Origin: Gemmatimonadaceae bacterium
GTDB lineage: Bacteria > Gemmatimonadota > Gemmatimonadetes > Gemmatimonadales > Gemmatimonadaceae
Assembly (NCBI GenBank): GCA_016742275.1
Contig: JACVCD010000002.1
Span: forward strand, 186,001 to 250,000
Reading direction: 5' to 3'
DNA length: 64,000 nucleotides
Shown here in pieces: positions 1-7,730 of the stretch. Under the pieces are notes generated by a model, which saw only the letters and a program-made list of their open reading frames with translations, was not told where the DNA came from and searched no databases. Position numbers and translations under genes: made by a program. How positions within the stretch are numbered: the first letter of the stretch is position 1; the number at the start of each line of letters is the position of its first letter.

Positions 1-1
1 T

Positions 2-487
2 GGGCAGCTCACCAACGTCAAAGAGGGACGATTTGCAGGCGTTATCCATGAGCTCAAAGCCGTCAACGAAAGCCATCTTCGCTCTCTTCGTGATCTTGCC
101 GATCGACGAAAGGAGGGAGGTCAGGGCATCGCCGAGGCAATCAAAGGGGCCGCCTCATCGGTATTGGGCATGGGCGCGGCTGCAATCGACCTGGTGCGCA
201 GCGAAAAGTTGCCGAAGAATCTGCGCGACGACTATGCAGCGGTCTCTCTGGCAACCATTGGATACCTCATGCTGCACACGACGGCCGAAGCACTGAGTGA
301 TGCCGAGGTCTCACAGCTCGCACTGACGCACCTTCGCGATTATGCCAAAGCCACGATGACACTGTTCCATGCCGTGCCGGATTCGGTCGTCGCGTTTTTG
401 TCGGAAGAAGGCTTCCGCCCAGCCGACGGAGTCGCGAACCGCGTCAATGCGACCGCTGATGGCATCTGGCGATCGGGTGCATCCTGA
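2..487 (+). CDS. Helical-bundle protein, possibly ferritin-like (5' end outside window)
   Basis: The frame is open from the left edge of the window, so the start is missing; 161 residues are visible before TGA. They form a run of predicted helices: a charged segment containing VIHELKAVNESHLRSL, an Ala/Gly hinge (AIKGAASSVLGMGAAA), then a longer helical part with ATIGYLMLHTTAEAL and THLRDYAKATMTLFHAVP. His, Glu and Asp residues recur along the helices as in ferritin-like or YciE-type four-helix bundles, but a complete di-iron ligand set cannot be read from this piece. The gene converges on a chemotaxis receptor gene, with a weak hairpin in the 69-bp gap. Being a real coding frame is fairly sure; the ferritin-like label is only a suggestion. 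Confidence 0.55.
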   Translation, partial: GQLTNVKEGRFAGVIHELKAVNESHLRSLRDLADRRKEGGQGIAEAIKGAASSVLGMGAAAIDLVRSEKLPKNLRDDYAAVSLATIGYLMLHTTAEALSDAEVSQLALTHLRDYAKATMTLFHAVPDSVVAFLSEEGFRPADGVANRVNATADGIWRSGAS

Positions 488-505
488 GATCCTTGGCTAG
501 ACAAA

Positions 506-535
506 CGAGGGCAGACGCATGACGCGCTGCCCCCG
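506..535. terminator. Hairpin between convergent genes
   Basis: A 9-bp inverted repeat with one mismatch (cgagggcag / ctgcccccg) and a 12-nt loop lies between two convergent stops. There is no T-run on either side, so it is only a possible shared terminator. Confidence 0.35.
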
Positions 536-556
536 TGTAATCATGACAACAACGAG

Positions 557-2329
557 TCAATTCATCGCAAACGCCTGATGCGTCCGAACTCGCGGTGCAC
601 GAGCGACACGTCGTGAGCGAGCGGCAGGTGATACCGTCACACTTTCCGGTTCAAGCGTGAATGCCTCCACCTGCGTGCGCAGAATACCGGACTGTTCATC
701 AAGCGACTGACTGGCAGCGGACAACTCTTCAGCAAGCGCGGCATTCTGCTGATTGGTTGTCTCCATCGTGGCGACTGACGCGTTGACCTGTTCGATGCCG
801 GCGGACTGTTCCTGCGCGGCCGCGCTGATGCGTTCAATGAAGCCGGTCACTTCTTCCACCGCGGTGACGATGGTGTTCAAGGCGCCTGCGGTATCCCCAA
901 CCAGTCGACCACCCTCGTTCACACGCGACATCGTTTCTTCGATGAGTGCACTGATCTCCTTGGAGGCAGTGGCTGACCGAAGCGCCAGCCCGCGCACCTC
1001 TTCGGCGACCACCGCAAAGCCGCGCCCATGATCACCGGCACGCGCAGCCTCGACGGCTGCGTTGAGTGACAGCAGGTTTGTCTGAAATGCCAGATCATCA
1101 ATGACCCGTGTGATGGCGTTGATGCGCTTGCCACTTTCGCTGATCGCGGTCATGGCCGCCATGGCGTCCGACATCAGGCGGCCACTTTCCTGTGCGGCGG
1201 CACGTGTGCGCTGTCCCACCACATCGGCCGCCTGCGCGTGTTCGGCGTTGCGACGCACGCTGGCGGTCATCTCTTCCATGGCGGCGGCGGTCTCTTCGAG
1301 TGCACTCACCTGCGAACTGGTGCGATCGGAGAGGTCGGTTGTTCCTTCGGCCAACTGGGCAACCGATTCCTTCATGGACTTGGCAACGGCACTCACTTCC
1401 GTCAACGTCGCGGTCAGTTCATCGGCTGCGCGGTTGAGACTCGTGGCCATGCGCGCAAGTTCGCCATCGTAGGTGTTGCGAACTCGGCCCGTAAGGTCAC
1501 CATTGGCCATGCCCTCGAGCACTGAACCGGCTTCACCGACCAATGCCACGAGCGCACGCTCTGCTTCAACTTCAGTTGTAACATCCATGCACGCCTTCAC
1601 CACGCCCACCACACGACCGCGGGCGTCACGCAATGGATTGTACGAGCCCTGAATCCAGATCGTCGAACCATCCTTTCGTGTACGCGGATAGCGACCCGAG
1701 AACGTTTCGCCGGCGCGCAGTCGCTTCCAGAAATCCGCATAGTCGGAAGACGCGGCATACTGCGTATCACAGAAGATGCGGTGGTGCTTGCCAATCACTT
1801 CCGATGCGTCGTATTGCATGGCGCTCAGGAAATTGCCGTTCGCGTGGCGAACGATGCCATCGAGCGTAAACTCGATGATGGCCTGGCTGTGGTTCATGGC
1901 CGCGAGGTGGGATGCGGCTGAAGCGACTTCGCGACGATCAGCTGTGACGTCCGTTGCGAACTTGATGATGCGGGTGACACGACCGAATCGCCTGACCGGA
2001 TTGTATGACGCCTGCAGCCACACTTCGCTGCCATTCTTGTGTCGACGTGGATACAGACCCACATCACGATTGCCCGATCGCAATCGCGACCAGAACGCTT
2101 CGTATTCTGCGGACTCGAGCAACTCCGGATCGCACAGCACACGATGGTGTTGTCCGATCACTTCGTCGCGTGAGTAACCCAGTGTCTGGCACAGCTTGTC
2201 GCTGACCGCCAGGATATGTCCAGATGGTGCGAACTCGACCCACCCCTGCACATTGGCAATCGCCGACAACTTTGTTGCTGCTGATGACCCGCGCCAGAAA
2301 CTGAAAGTGTTGAACACGAAGTGCCTCAA
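557..2329 (-). CDS. Soluble methyl-accepting chemotaxis protein, PAS-PAS-HAMP-MCP signal
   Basis: This is a 590-residue chemoreceptor with no transmembrane segment. Two homologous PAS domains (about residues 20-130 and 145-252) each carry the motif HHR[VI][LF]CD and a later W[LI]Q[AG]SYNP strand, typical of the PAS repeats of BdlA- and Aer-like receptors. A HAMP-like segment follows (about 262-312, with [16 protein letters not shown]), then the MCP signalling domain whose hairpin tip (about 415-445) contains [16 protein letters not shown] and the CheA/CheW contact region [11 protein letters not shown]. There is no C-terminal CheR/CheB-binding pentapeptide. It probably senses an intracellular redox or metabolic cue through its PAS domains and modulates CheA. 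No che genes are nearby, so it is an orphan receptor locus. Confidence 0.93.
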   Translation of the reverse strand: MRHFVFNTFSFWRGSSAATKLSAIANVQGWVEFAPSGHILAVSDKLCQTLGYSRDEVIGQHHRVLCDPELLESAEYEAFWSRLRSGNRDVGLYPRRHKNGSEVWLQASYNPVRRFGRVTRIIKFATDVTADRREVASAASHLAAMNHSQAIIEFTLDGIVRHANGNFLSAMQYDASEVIGKHHRIFCDTQYAASSDYADFWKRLRAGETFSGRYPRTRKDGSTIWIQGSYNPLRDARGRVVGVVKACMDVTTEVEAERALVALVGEAGSVLEGMANGDLTGRVRNTYDGELARMATSLNRAADELTATLTEVSAVAKSMKESVAQLAEGTTDLSDRTSSQVSALEETAAAMEEMTASVRRNAEHAQAADVVGQRTRAAAQESGRLMSDAMAAMTAISESGKRINAITRVIDDLAFQTNLLSLNAAVEAARAGDHGRGFAVVAEEVRGLALRSATASKEISALIEETMSRVNEGGRLVGDTAGALNTIVTAVEEVTGFIERISAAAQEQSAGIEQVNASVATMETTNQQNAALAEELSAASQSLDEQSGILRTQVEAFTLEPESVTVSPAARSRRVARAPRVRTHQAFAMN

Positions 2330-2370
2330 TTCGTCATAGAGGTTCAGCGCCCCCCGTTGAGCGCCGAATA

Positions 2371-2407
2371 CCAGACGGCCGATCCGTGTAACGGACCGGC
2401 CGTCTGG
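2371..2407. terminator. Strong 16-bp stem hairpin
   Basis: Two 16-base arms, pairing throughout with one G-T wobble, flank a 5-base loop. The hairpin sits after the 3' end of the leftward XRE-cupin gene and upstream of the chemoreceptor gene. No T-run follows, so termination is inferred from stem strength and position. Confidence 0.5.
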
Positions 2408-2507
2408 TGTACGGAGGGGTCAGCTGTCCCCATCCGAAGACTTGGTATCGGATTATCATGAAAAAATCTTCATTCGTGTTTCGGACCACATTCTTGGACC
2501 GCTGTTC

Positions 2508-3074
2508 CTACCAGCTGGTACATCGAAAGAATCGCACGTCAGTCTCGGTGGCGTTTACGAATGCGTGCGTGCGCAGATTCTCGAGCAAATAGCCATCGCG
2601 CTCGATATCAACGCGCGAGTCATCGTACTCGATGGTCAAGCGACCTTCGACCACGAACAGCATAACGTGCCAGCCTTCCGGGTCGGCGCTGGCCTGATAG
2701 CGCTCACCCGGTTTGAGTGTCCACACCCACGAGTCGACCTCGCGCGTTGCGCGCAAACTCCACTGGAGTGTGCCACTGCCGCCATGATCCCCAACCCATC
2801 CGAGTCGTTCAACAACATGTCCGACTGGTGTTGATGGATCGCTGACCAGATCGGATAGTGTGGCATCGAACACGATGCCGATGCGGTCGAGTGTTGCCGT
2901 GCTGACCGTACTGGATCCGGCTTCGATCGCGCCAATCATGCGCAAGCTCACGCCCGACTGGTCGGCGAGTTCCTTCTGACTCAAGCCAGCGGCGAGACGG
3001 AGGCGACGCACATTGGCGGCCACGAAGGACAGGAAGTCTGGCGCCGCCTGACTGGGAGTGCGGTTGGCGTTCAT
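2508..3074 (-). CDS. XRE-family transcriptional regulator with C-terminal cupin domain
   Basis: A 188-residue regulator. Residues of about 15-70 form a Cro/CI-type helix-turn-helix (VRRLRLAAGLSQKELADQSGVS, here split as VRRLRLAAG and LSQKELADQSGVSLRMI), followed by a cupin barrel (about 95-185: WSLRATREVDSWVWTLKPG, then GWHVMLFVVEGRLTIEY). This architecture is common for regulators whose cupin binds a small effector. I place the start at the ATG read leftward from 3074 because the longer alternative from 3110 would begin inside a perfect 20-bp palindrome that looks like an operator. The gene is divergent from a serine hydrolase, which is the obvious regulatory target, together with its own promoter. 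Confidence 0.88.
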   Translation of the reverse strand: MNANRTPSQAAPDFLSFVAANVRRLRLAAGLSQKELADQSGVSLRMIGAIEAGSSTVSTATLDRIGIVFDATLSDLVSDPSTPVGHVVERLGWVGDHGGSGTLQWSLRATREVDSWVWTLKPGERYQASADPEGWHVMLFVVEGRLTIEYDDSRVDIERDGYLLENLRTHAFVNATETDVRFFRCTSW

Positions 3075-3106
3075 GGTCCAGGCATCATATGGTATCGGGG
3101 ATACGA

Positions 3107-3126
3107 ACAAGCAATATATTGCTTGT
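3107..3126. promoter_or_regulatory. Perfect 20-bp palindrome, likely XRE operator
   Basis: The sequence acaagcaata / tattgcttgt is a perfect palindrome without spacer. It lies between the preferred starts of the divergent XRE-cupin gene (3074) and serine hydrolase gene (3162), in a locally AT-rich patch where both promoters must sit. Size and symmetry fit a site for a dimeric helix-turn-helix protein. That it is bound by the adjacent regulator is inference. Confidence 0.6.
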
Positions 3127-3161
3127 CACCGCGTTTACATCCCATCCCGAACCCGAGACCC

Positions 3162-4244
3162 GTGGATCGACGCACCTTTGTCCTAGCCGCCACCGGTGCC
3201 GCGCTCTATCCGTATTCCCTGGCTCAACTGACACTGAGCGCATTCGTGGAAAAGCAGCTGGCCGGAACCGGGTTTGGCGGGGCCATCCTCGTAGCGCGTG
3301 GCAGCAGTGTGCTGCTGCGTTCCGGGTACGGATTGGCGAGTCGGGAATTCGATGTGGCCGTACGCCCCGAAACGGTATTTCATGTCGCCTCCATTACCAA
3401 GCTGTTCACGGCAACACTGGTGATGCAGCTGGTGAGTGAGAAACGGCTCACGCTCGACGATGTGATCGCGCGACATCTGCCGGTCTACAAGGGCGAGGGG
3501 GCATCCACGGTCACGATCAGGCAGCTGCTCAATCACACATCGGGTATCGAGAACTTCGACCGTGGTCTTACGAGCTACGCCGATGCGGCGCGCACGGGTA
3601 TGCCGACCTATCAATTGCCGCATACGCCGCGCGAGCTGATGGACCAATTCGCCAGCGGGAAGCTGGTGAATCGTCCCGGTGCTTCCTTCGACTACAACAA
3701 TGCGGACTACATCATTCTCGGCCAGATCATCGAGGCCGTTGAAGGTGCGTCATATGTAGATGTGCTGGCGCGGCGCATTCTGACACCGACGCAACTGGCG
3801 CACACCGGCATGTCGAGCGCCACGCGTATCCACGCCAATATGGCCAGTACGTACTATAAGGACGAAGACCGCGCGCTGCTGCGTGACATGCCTGTGTATC
3901 CGGAGAACTGGCATGCCGCCGGCGGTATGTACTCCACCGTGGACGACTTACGAGTGTTTGCCTCGGCACTCTACGGAAACCGTCTCGTATCAAAGGACGT
4001 ATTGACGACCATGCTCACGCCCGGGCTCGACGAGTACGGTTTGGGTCAGTGGGTTTCGTCGCTCAAGGTGGGCACCACACCGCATCGTTTTGCACAGCGA
4101 CCGGGTCGGATCATGGGAGCGAATGCGCTGCTGCTCCGCATGCTCGACGATGACATCATGGTGATCATTCTGGCGAACACCAATCTCGTGGACACCGATC
4201 GGCTAGGCTTTCAGATCGCGCGCCACGTGCTGAGTACGAGTTAA
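3162..4244 (+). CDS. Serine hydrolase of the beta-lactamase (class C / DD-peptidase) fold
   Basis: An exported hydrolase of 360 residues. The catalytic SxxK is in HVASITKLFTA, the YxN-type motif in FDYNNADYIILGQ, and a late glycine-rich strand (HAAGGMYSTVDDL) fits the third conserved element. These proteins act outside the cytoplasmic membrane as esterases, peptidases or weak beta-lactamases. I choose the GTG at 3162: it gives an N-terminus VDRRTFVLAATGAALYP, with a twin-arginine followed by a hydrophobic stretch, that is a Tat-like signal. The longer TTG start at 3123 would begin inside the palindromic operator. Substrate is unknown; a beta-lactam link is possible but not shown. A second relative lies at 20447. 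Confidence 0.9.
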   Translation: MDRRTFVLAATGAALYPYSLAQLTLSAFVEKQLAGTGFGGAILVARGSSVLLRSGYGLASREFDVAVRPETVFHVASITKLFTATLVMQLVSEKRLTLDDVIARHLPVYKGEGASTVTIRQLLNHTSGIENFDRGLTSYADAARTGMPTYQLPHTPRELMDQFASGKLVNRPGASFDYNNADYIILGQIIEAVEGASYVDVLARRILTPTQLAHTGMSSATRIHANMASTYYKDEDRALLRDMPVYPENWHAAGGMYSTVDDLRVFASALYGNRLVSKDVLTTMLTPGLDEYGLGQWVSSLKVGTTPHRFAQRPGRIMGANALLLRMLDDDIMVIILANTNLVDTDRLGFQIARHVLSTS

Positions 4245-4286
4245 TTTCACTGAGTCCTCACCTCCACGGCCGGAGTCGTCCAATGG

Positions 4287-4979
4287 ATGTTCGTGATGTC
4301 GGATGATCAGCGTGTCTACAGCGACGAAGAGTTTGCGGTCATTCTGCGCAAGGCTTCAGAACTCGCGAGTCAGGGAGAAGGGGCTCCCGCTGCTGCTGAT
4401 GGACTAACGTTGGCGGAGATCAAGGCCGCGGCGTCACAGGCCGGATTTGATCCAGTGTTGGTGGAGCGCGCAGCCAGACAGTTGGTGCGCAGCTCACCGG
4501 CTTCTCCCATCGAGCGGTTGATGGGTGGATCACTACGCCATCAGCTCGATTCGCATCTCGCTGTTACACTCGACGAAGAGAGCGCCGCAAAACTGTTGGC
4601 GGTCATTCGCATCGCGGCCGGTCAGACCGGAAGCTACGAGGGACACGCTAGCGCCATGGGTATCACCTGGCACGATGGTGGTGAACTCGAGGCTCTGCAT
4701 GTTTCGGCGCGAGCGGTGGAACATGGTACGAGGGTCTCACTTGTTCTCGATCGCCGAAGCACGCTGATGGTGACCACATTGTTCGGTGGTTTTGCGACGA
4801 TGGCCGTCGTGCTGTTCGGAGCGACGATGTACTCCGAGATTGGCCCTACCGTTGGCATGGCGATCGCGGTTGGTGGCGTTGGCGGAGTGCTGGCGACGGC
4901 GCGCGCCTTCTGGGCTTCATCTTCGCGGAAGGCGCGGGAGCGGATGCAGTCGATTCTGGATGCCATCACCACCAGGTAG
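4287..4979 (+). CDS. Conserved hypothetical membrane-anchored protein
   Basis: A 230-residue protein. Its acidic N-terminal part (SDEEFAVILRKASELA, then GLTLAEIKAAASQAGFDPVLVERAARQL) resembles a short helical module I recall from hypothetical proteins of Gemmatimonadota and related groups, where it precedes a membrane anchor. Two hydrophobic segments follow at about residues 168-185 and 193-210 (TLFGGFATMAVVLFGATMY; VGMAIAVGGVGGVLATARAF), and a basic C-terminus stays in the cytoplasm. The middle part is beta-rich. No enzymatic motif is visible. ATG codons at 4287 and 4296 are both usable. Confidence 0.72.
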   Translation: MFVMSDDQRVYSDEEFAVILRKASELASQGEGAPAAADGLTLAEIKAAASQAGFDPVLVERAARQLVRSSPASPIERLMGGSLRHQLDSHLAVTLDEESAAKLLAVIRIAAGQTGSYEGHASAMGITWHDGGELEALHVSARAVEHGTRVSLVLDRRSTLMVTTLFGGFATMAVVLFGATMYSEIGPTVGMAIAVGGVGGVLATARAFWASSSRKARERMQSILDAITTR

Positions 4980-5068
4980 GCCACTTCCAAGTGTTTGGTG
5001 GTGATCAACACGGATGACACTGGCTGGTTTTGATATGTGATGTGTCGCAAAATGGATTGAAAATCTGC

Positions 5069-5385
5069 ATGCTCAGCACTCTTTTTCGGGACCACAAACT
5101 GGAGTACGATGAAATCCTCCCGCATGTGCTAATGGGAGATGTAAGTCGACTTGCTCTAGAATTGACAGGGAACGCCCGGGAGGTTCTAAGTCATCTAGGG
5201 ATGCGCTCGAGCGTCTATTGCATGAGCTAGAAGAAGGCCTGATGGCTGGTGGGAAGTCTGTGGAAGAGTTGATGGTGGTGTCGTTCTCGGAAAACCTGGA
5301 CAAAGGCGATGTACGATTCTCCGACCTGAGCAGACTATTTGGGCCCAGGATGCGTTGGGAGTGGTCGCAACTAGACGATGCATAA
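5069..5385 (+). pseudogene. Frameshifted DUF7674-like gene
   Basis: Two frames together read as one small acidic protein. The first (ATG 5069, or GTG 5042) gives LFRDHKLEYDEILPHVLMGD followed by VSRLALELTGNAREVLSHL. It then runs into a stop at 5228. From about 5197 the next frame continues with DALERLLHELEEGL, then VEELMVVSFSENLD and LFGPRMRWEWSQLD, ending with TAA at 5385. As I remember the DUF7674 family, it has precisely this order: a PHV[LF].GDV motif, a helical linker, a VS.[LI]E.L motif and a final LGP segment. So a single indel at about 5190-5203 has broken the gene, unless it is a sequencing error. The function of the family is unknown to me. A clean hairpin terminator follows. Confidence 0.55.
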
Positions 5386-5392
5386 GCCTGAG

Positions 5393-5427
5393 AAATGGTC
5401 CCGATCTAAGGAGTGTCGGGACCATTT
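5393..5427 (+). terminator. Terminator hairpin after the broken DUF7674-like gene
   Basis: A perfect 12-bp stem (aaatggtcccga / tcgggaccattt) with an 11-nt loop starts 8 bases after the stop codon. The stem itself ends in TTT, and cgacttt follows. Confidence 0.65.
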
Positions 5428-5480
5428 CGACTTTCAGAGTCACGCTTGATCTCGAGCAACGCGGATCTCGAGATCACTGA

Positions 5481-5518
5481 CACGAACTAAGCAAGCACGA
5501 ACTAAGCAAGCACGAACT
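5481..5518. repeat. 15-bp tandem repeat, two and a half copies
   Basis: The unit cacgaactaagcaag occurs twice in tandem (5481-5495 and 5496-5510) and is followed by its first 8 bases. The unit is five codons long, so copy changes keep frame. It lies directly at the 5' edge of a small frame that has no normal start codon. Confidence 0.85.
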
Positions 5519-5660
5519 GACAATTCTAAACAACGCGCTCAACGAGATTTGTCATGGTCTCGACGTGTCAGAATTTGAAACGCGAGTAGGCGTCTCAAAG
5601 AGCGATGTCTTGAGGCTGTTGCATCAGGTGGCAGCGCTGTTGCAGCGCATAGAGGCATAG
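5481..5660 (+). pseudogene. Small start-less frame, probable gene remnant
   Basis: From the TGA at 5478 the frame runs open to TAG at 5660. Its second part has real protein character: ELTILNNALNEICHGLD, then VSEFETRVGVSKSDVLRLL and HQVAALLQRIEA, i.e. two or three amphipathic helices. No ATG, GTG or TTG precedes this conserved-looking segment; the 5' part is only the in-frame 15-bp tandem repeat. A strong terminator begins 16 bases after the stop, as expected for a former or present transcription unit. I read it as a short gene whose start region was rearranged by repeat slippage; use of a rare CTG at 5517 is an alternative. Confidence 0.4.
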
Positions 5661-5676
5661 GTGAGAACGACGTGCC

Positions 5677-5712
5677 ACAGGTCCGATCGGTGTAGATGCC
5701 GATCGGACCTGT
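5677..5712 (+). terminator. Intrinsic terminator
   Basis: A perfect 14-bp stem (acaggtccgatcgg / ccgatcggacctgt) with an 8-nt loop is followed by tgctttt. It is one of the clearest rho-independent terminators of the window and points rightward. Confidence 0.75.
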
Positions 5713-5819
5713 TGCTTTTCCGGCAGTCGAGATTTGACGCATCAATCATCGCCTCAAATGAGGATTGCATTTTCCCAATCTGCCCAGAGATTTGAGGCCT
5801 CCTCCACTTCGAGATCCAT

Positions 5820-6224
5820 ATGACTCTCACCGCCAGCGGCCCTTTTCAGGTCAAGCTCGTTCCTCAACCCGCTGACGCCTACGCCGATGGCGCCACGCTC
5901 GGGCGCATGTCCATCGACAAGGAATTCCACGGTGACCTGGAAGCGACCAGCAAAGGCCAGATGCTCACAGGTATGTCGAGCATGAAGGGATCAGCCGGCT
6001 ACGTGGCCATCGAGCGCGTCGATGGAACGCTCGCGGGACGCCGAGGAACGTTCATCCTGCAACACAGCGGCACCATGAATCGTGGTGCACCACAACTGAT
6101 CATCACCGTAGTGCCGGATTCCGGCACGGACGAGCTCACTGGACTTTCAGGTACCATGACAATCGACAATGTGAACGGACAGCATTCATACACGTTCACC
6201 TATGCGATTTCCGCCGACTCGTGA
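5820..6224 (+). CDS. DUF3224 domain-containing protein
   Basis: A 134-residue single-domain protein. Nearly the whole sequence matches what I know of DUF3224: IDKEFHGDLEATSKGQML, then GSAGYVAIERVDGTLAGR, GTFILQHSGTMNRGAPQL and PDSGTDELTGLSGTM. These proteins are small beta-barrels related to allene-oxide-cyclase-like folds; no reaction is established. There is no signal peptide, so it is probably cytoplasmic. It is a stand-alone gene ended by a GC-rich hairpin, and it converges on the amidohydrolase pair. Confidence 0.93.
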   Translation: MTLTASGPFQVKLVPQPADAYADGATLGRMSIDKEFHGDLEATSKGQMLTGMSSMKGSAGYVAIERVDGTLAGRRGTFILQHSGTMNRGAPQLIITVVPDSGTDELTGLSGTMTIDNVNGQHSYTFTYAISADS

Positions 6225-6246
6225 ATTGTCTGGTTACACAACAAGA

Positions 6247-6274
6247 CAGGGGGCGCCATCATCGGCGCCCCCTG
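6247..6274. terminator. Terminator between DUF3224 gene and amidohydrolase pair
   Basis: A perfect 11-bp GC-rich stem (cagggggcgcc / ggcgccccctg) has a 6-nt loop and is followed rightward by ttcgtttt. It best serves the DUF3224 gene. Confidence 0.7.
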
Positions 6275-6297
6275 TTCGTTTTCGCACCAGCGAAGTA

Positions 6298-7728
6298 TCA
6301 GCTCGCGATCTTCTTCTTCTGCTGGTTGATCTTCTCCATGTACTTCTTGAAGAACTGCTTCTGAATGTCGTTCATGTCGATCTCACGACCCTGGATGTAC
6401 GACTGGATGATGTTCGACGTCATATCCAGTGGTGTACCGGTCGTAATGAGCAGCGTGGCTTCCTTGCCAACCTCCAGCGATCCGACCTTGTCGGCAACAC
6501 CCATGAACTCGGCGGCGTTGATCGTCACCGCCTTGAGTGCTTCTTCTTCCGGCAGACCGAACGCCACCGCCACACCGGCATCCCACGGCAAACGGTAGCT
6601 GTACAGCGCGTTGCCTTCACCGGCAATCGCGAACCTCACACCAGCCTTGAAGAGCGCGGCCGGTGTGCTGTACGCACCATCGTATCCATCATCGCTGCGC
6701 GGCGGAGCCGACATCGTGGCCGTGAGAATCACCGGCACCTGCTCTGCCTTGAGACGGTCAGCCACATGAATGGCATCACGTCCACCACGAATCACCAGCT
6801 TCACGCCTTCCTGCTTGGCCCACGACACGGCGTCGTTGATCTGCGCCACGCCTTCCGCGGCAACCACAACAGGAATCTCGCCGTTGAGCGCGGGGATCAT
6901 CGCGGCATAGCGGGTATCCGTACGCACATTCTGTCCGCTCTTGAGCGCATCACGATACGCGCGTGATTCTGCGAAGAAGTTGCGTATCTCCTCCACCTGT
7001 TCGGCATACGTCTTGGGCGGAGTCTGCGGACGACCGCCCGGGCCGCCCGGAGGACCACCGCCGCCGAAGCGACGCGGACGTGCGTTCGGGTCCGGCCAGT
7101 TCACGTTGAGTGCAGCCGCACCCTTCATCGACATCTCTTCCCATGTCCAGCCTTCGAGCGAGATCGCCGAAGACAGACCGGAGATCACACCGCCGCCGGG
7201 CGTGGCAAATGCCACCAGCACACCCGCCGAACGCGTCGTGCCGATATGACGGCTCTCGGCGTTCACTGCCACTTCCGGCCGCACGTTCGGATTGAAATCA
7301 CCGGCTTCGTTGATGTCGTTGGACATATCAACTGAACCGATTTCCGAGATACCCACAGTGCTGTAGGCATCGACGAGCCCTGGGTAGATGTGCTTGCCCG
7401 TCACGTCCACGACCTTGGCGCCACGCGGCACCGCAACATCCGCGCCGCCAATGGCCGTGATCTTGCCGCGATCCATGACGATCACACCATTGGTGATCGT
7501 TCCCTTGGTCACCGTGTGAATGGTGGCACCACGCAGTACAACCGGCTGCGACTGTGCAGCCGTGGGGATCACGACCTGTGCATCAGCCACCGTTGGCACG
7601 AGCAGCGCGGTTGCGCCGAGTGCCATGGTAACGGAGGTCAGGCCAACCACGGCCCCCTGACGAATGCGCGTTGCAACGCGCGCAGTGGAGTGCATTGTTG
7701 GCGTCTCCGTTGGAGTAGTGTTTCGCAT
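6298..7728 (-). CDS. Exported amidohydrolase-family protein lacking the HxH metal motif
   Basis: A 476-residue protein of the imidazolonepropionase-like amidohydrolase superfamily. A hydrophobic export signal spans about residues 26-50 (GLTSVTMALGATALLVPTVADA is its core), followed by the small beta-sandwich strands (GVIVMDRGKITAIGG) and the barrel entry HIYPGLVDAYSTVG. In active members this last motif is PG[LF]ID.H.H; here the two histidines are replaced by A121 and S123. The typical C-terminal closing motif is present (LEVGKEATLLIT). A GGGAGG ribosome site 9 bases before the ATG at 7728 fixes the start, and the gene begins 2 bases after the stop of the upstream amidohydrolase, so the two are translationally coupled. 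A catalytically inactive partner subunit is my inference. Confidence 0.9.
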   Translation of the reverse strand: MRNTTPTETPTMHSTARVATRIRQGAVVGLTSVTMALGATALLVPTVADAQVVIPTAAQSQPVVLRGATIHTVTKGTITNGVIVMDRGKITAIGGADVAVPRGAKVVDVTGKHIYPGLVDAYSTVGISEIGSVDMSNDINEAGDFNPNVRPEVAVNAESRHIGTTRSAGVLVAFATPGGGVISGLSSAISLEGWTWEEMSMKGAAALNVNWPDPNARPRRFGGGGPPGGPGGRPQTPPKTYAEQVEEIRNFFAESRAYRDALKSGQNVRTDTRYAAMIPALNGEIPVVVAAEGVAQINDAVSWAKQEGVKLVIRGGRDAIHVADRLKAEQVPVILTATMSAPPRSDDGYDGAYSTPAALFKAGVRFAIAGEGNALYSYRLPWDAGVAVAFGLPEEEALKAVTINAAEFMGVADKVGSLEVGKEATLLITTGTPLDMTSNIIQSYIQGREIDMNDIQKQFFKKYMEKINQQKKKIAS

Positions 7729-7730
7729 GA

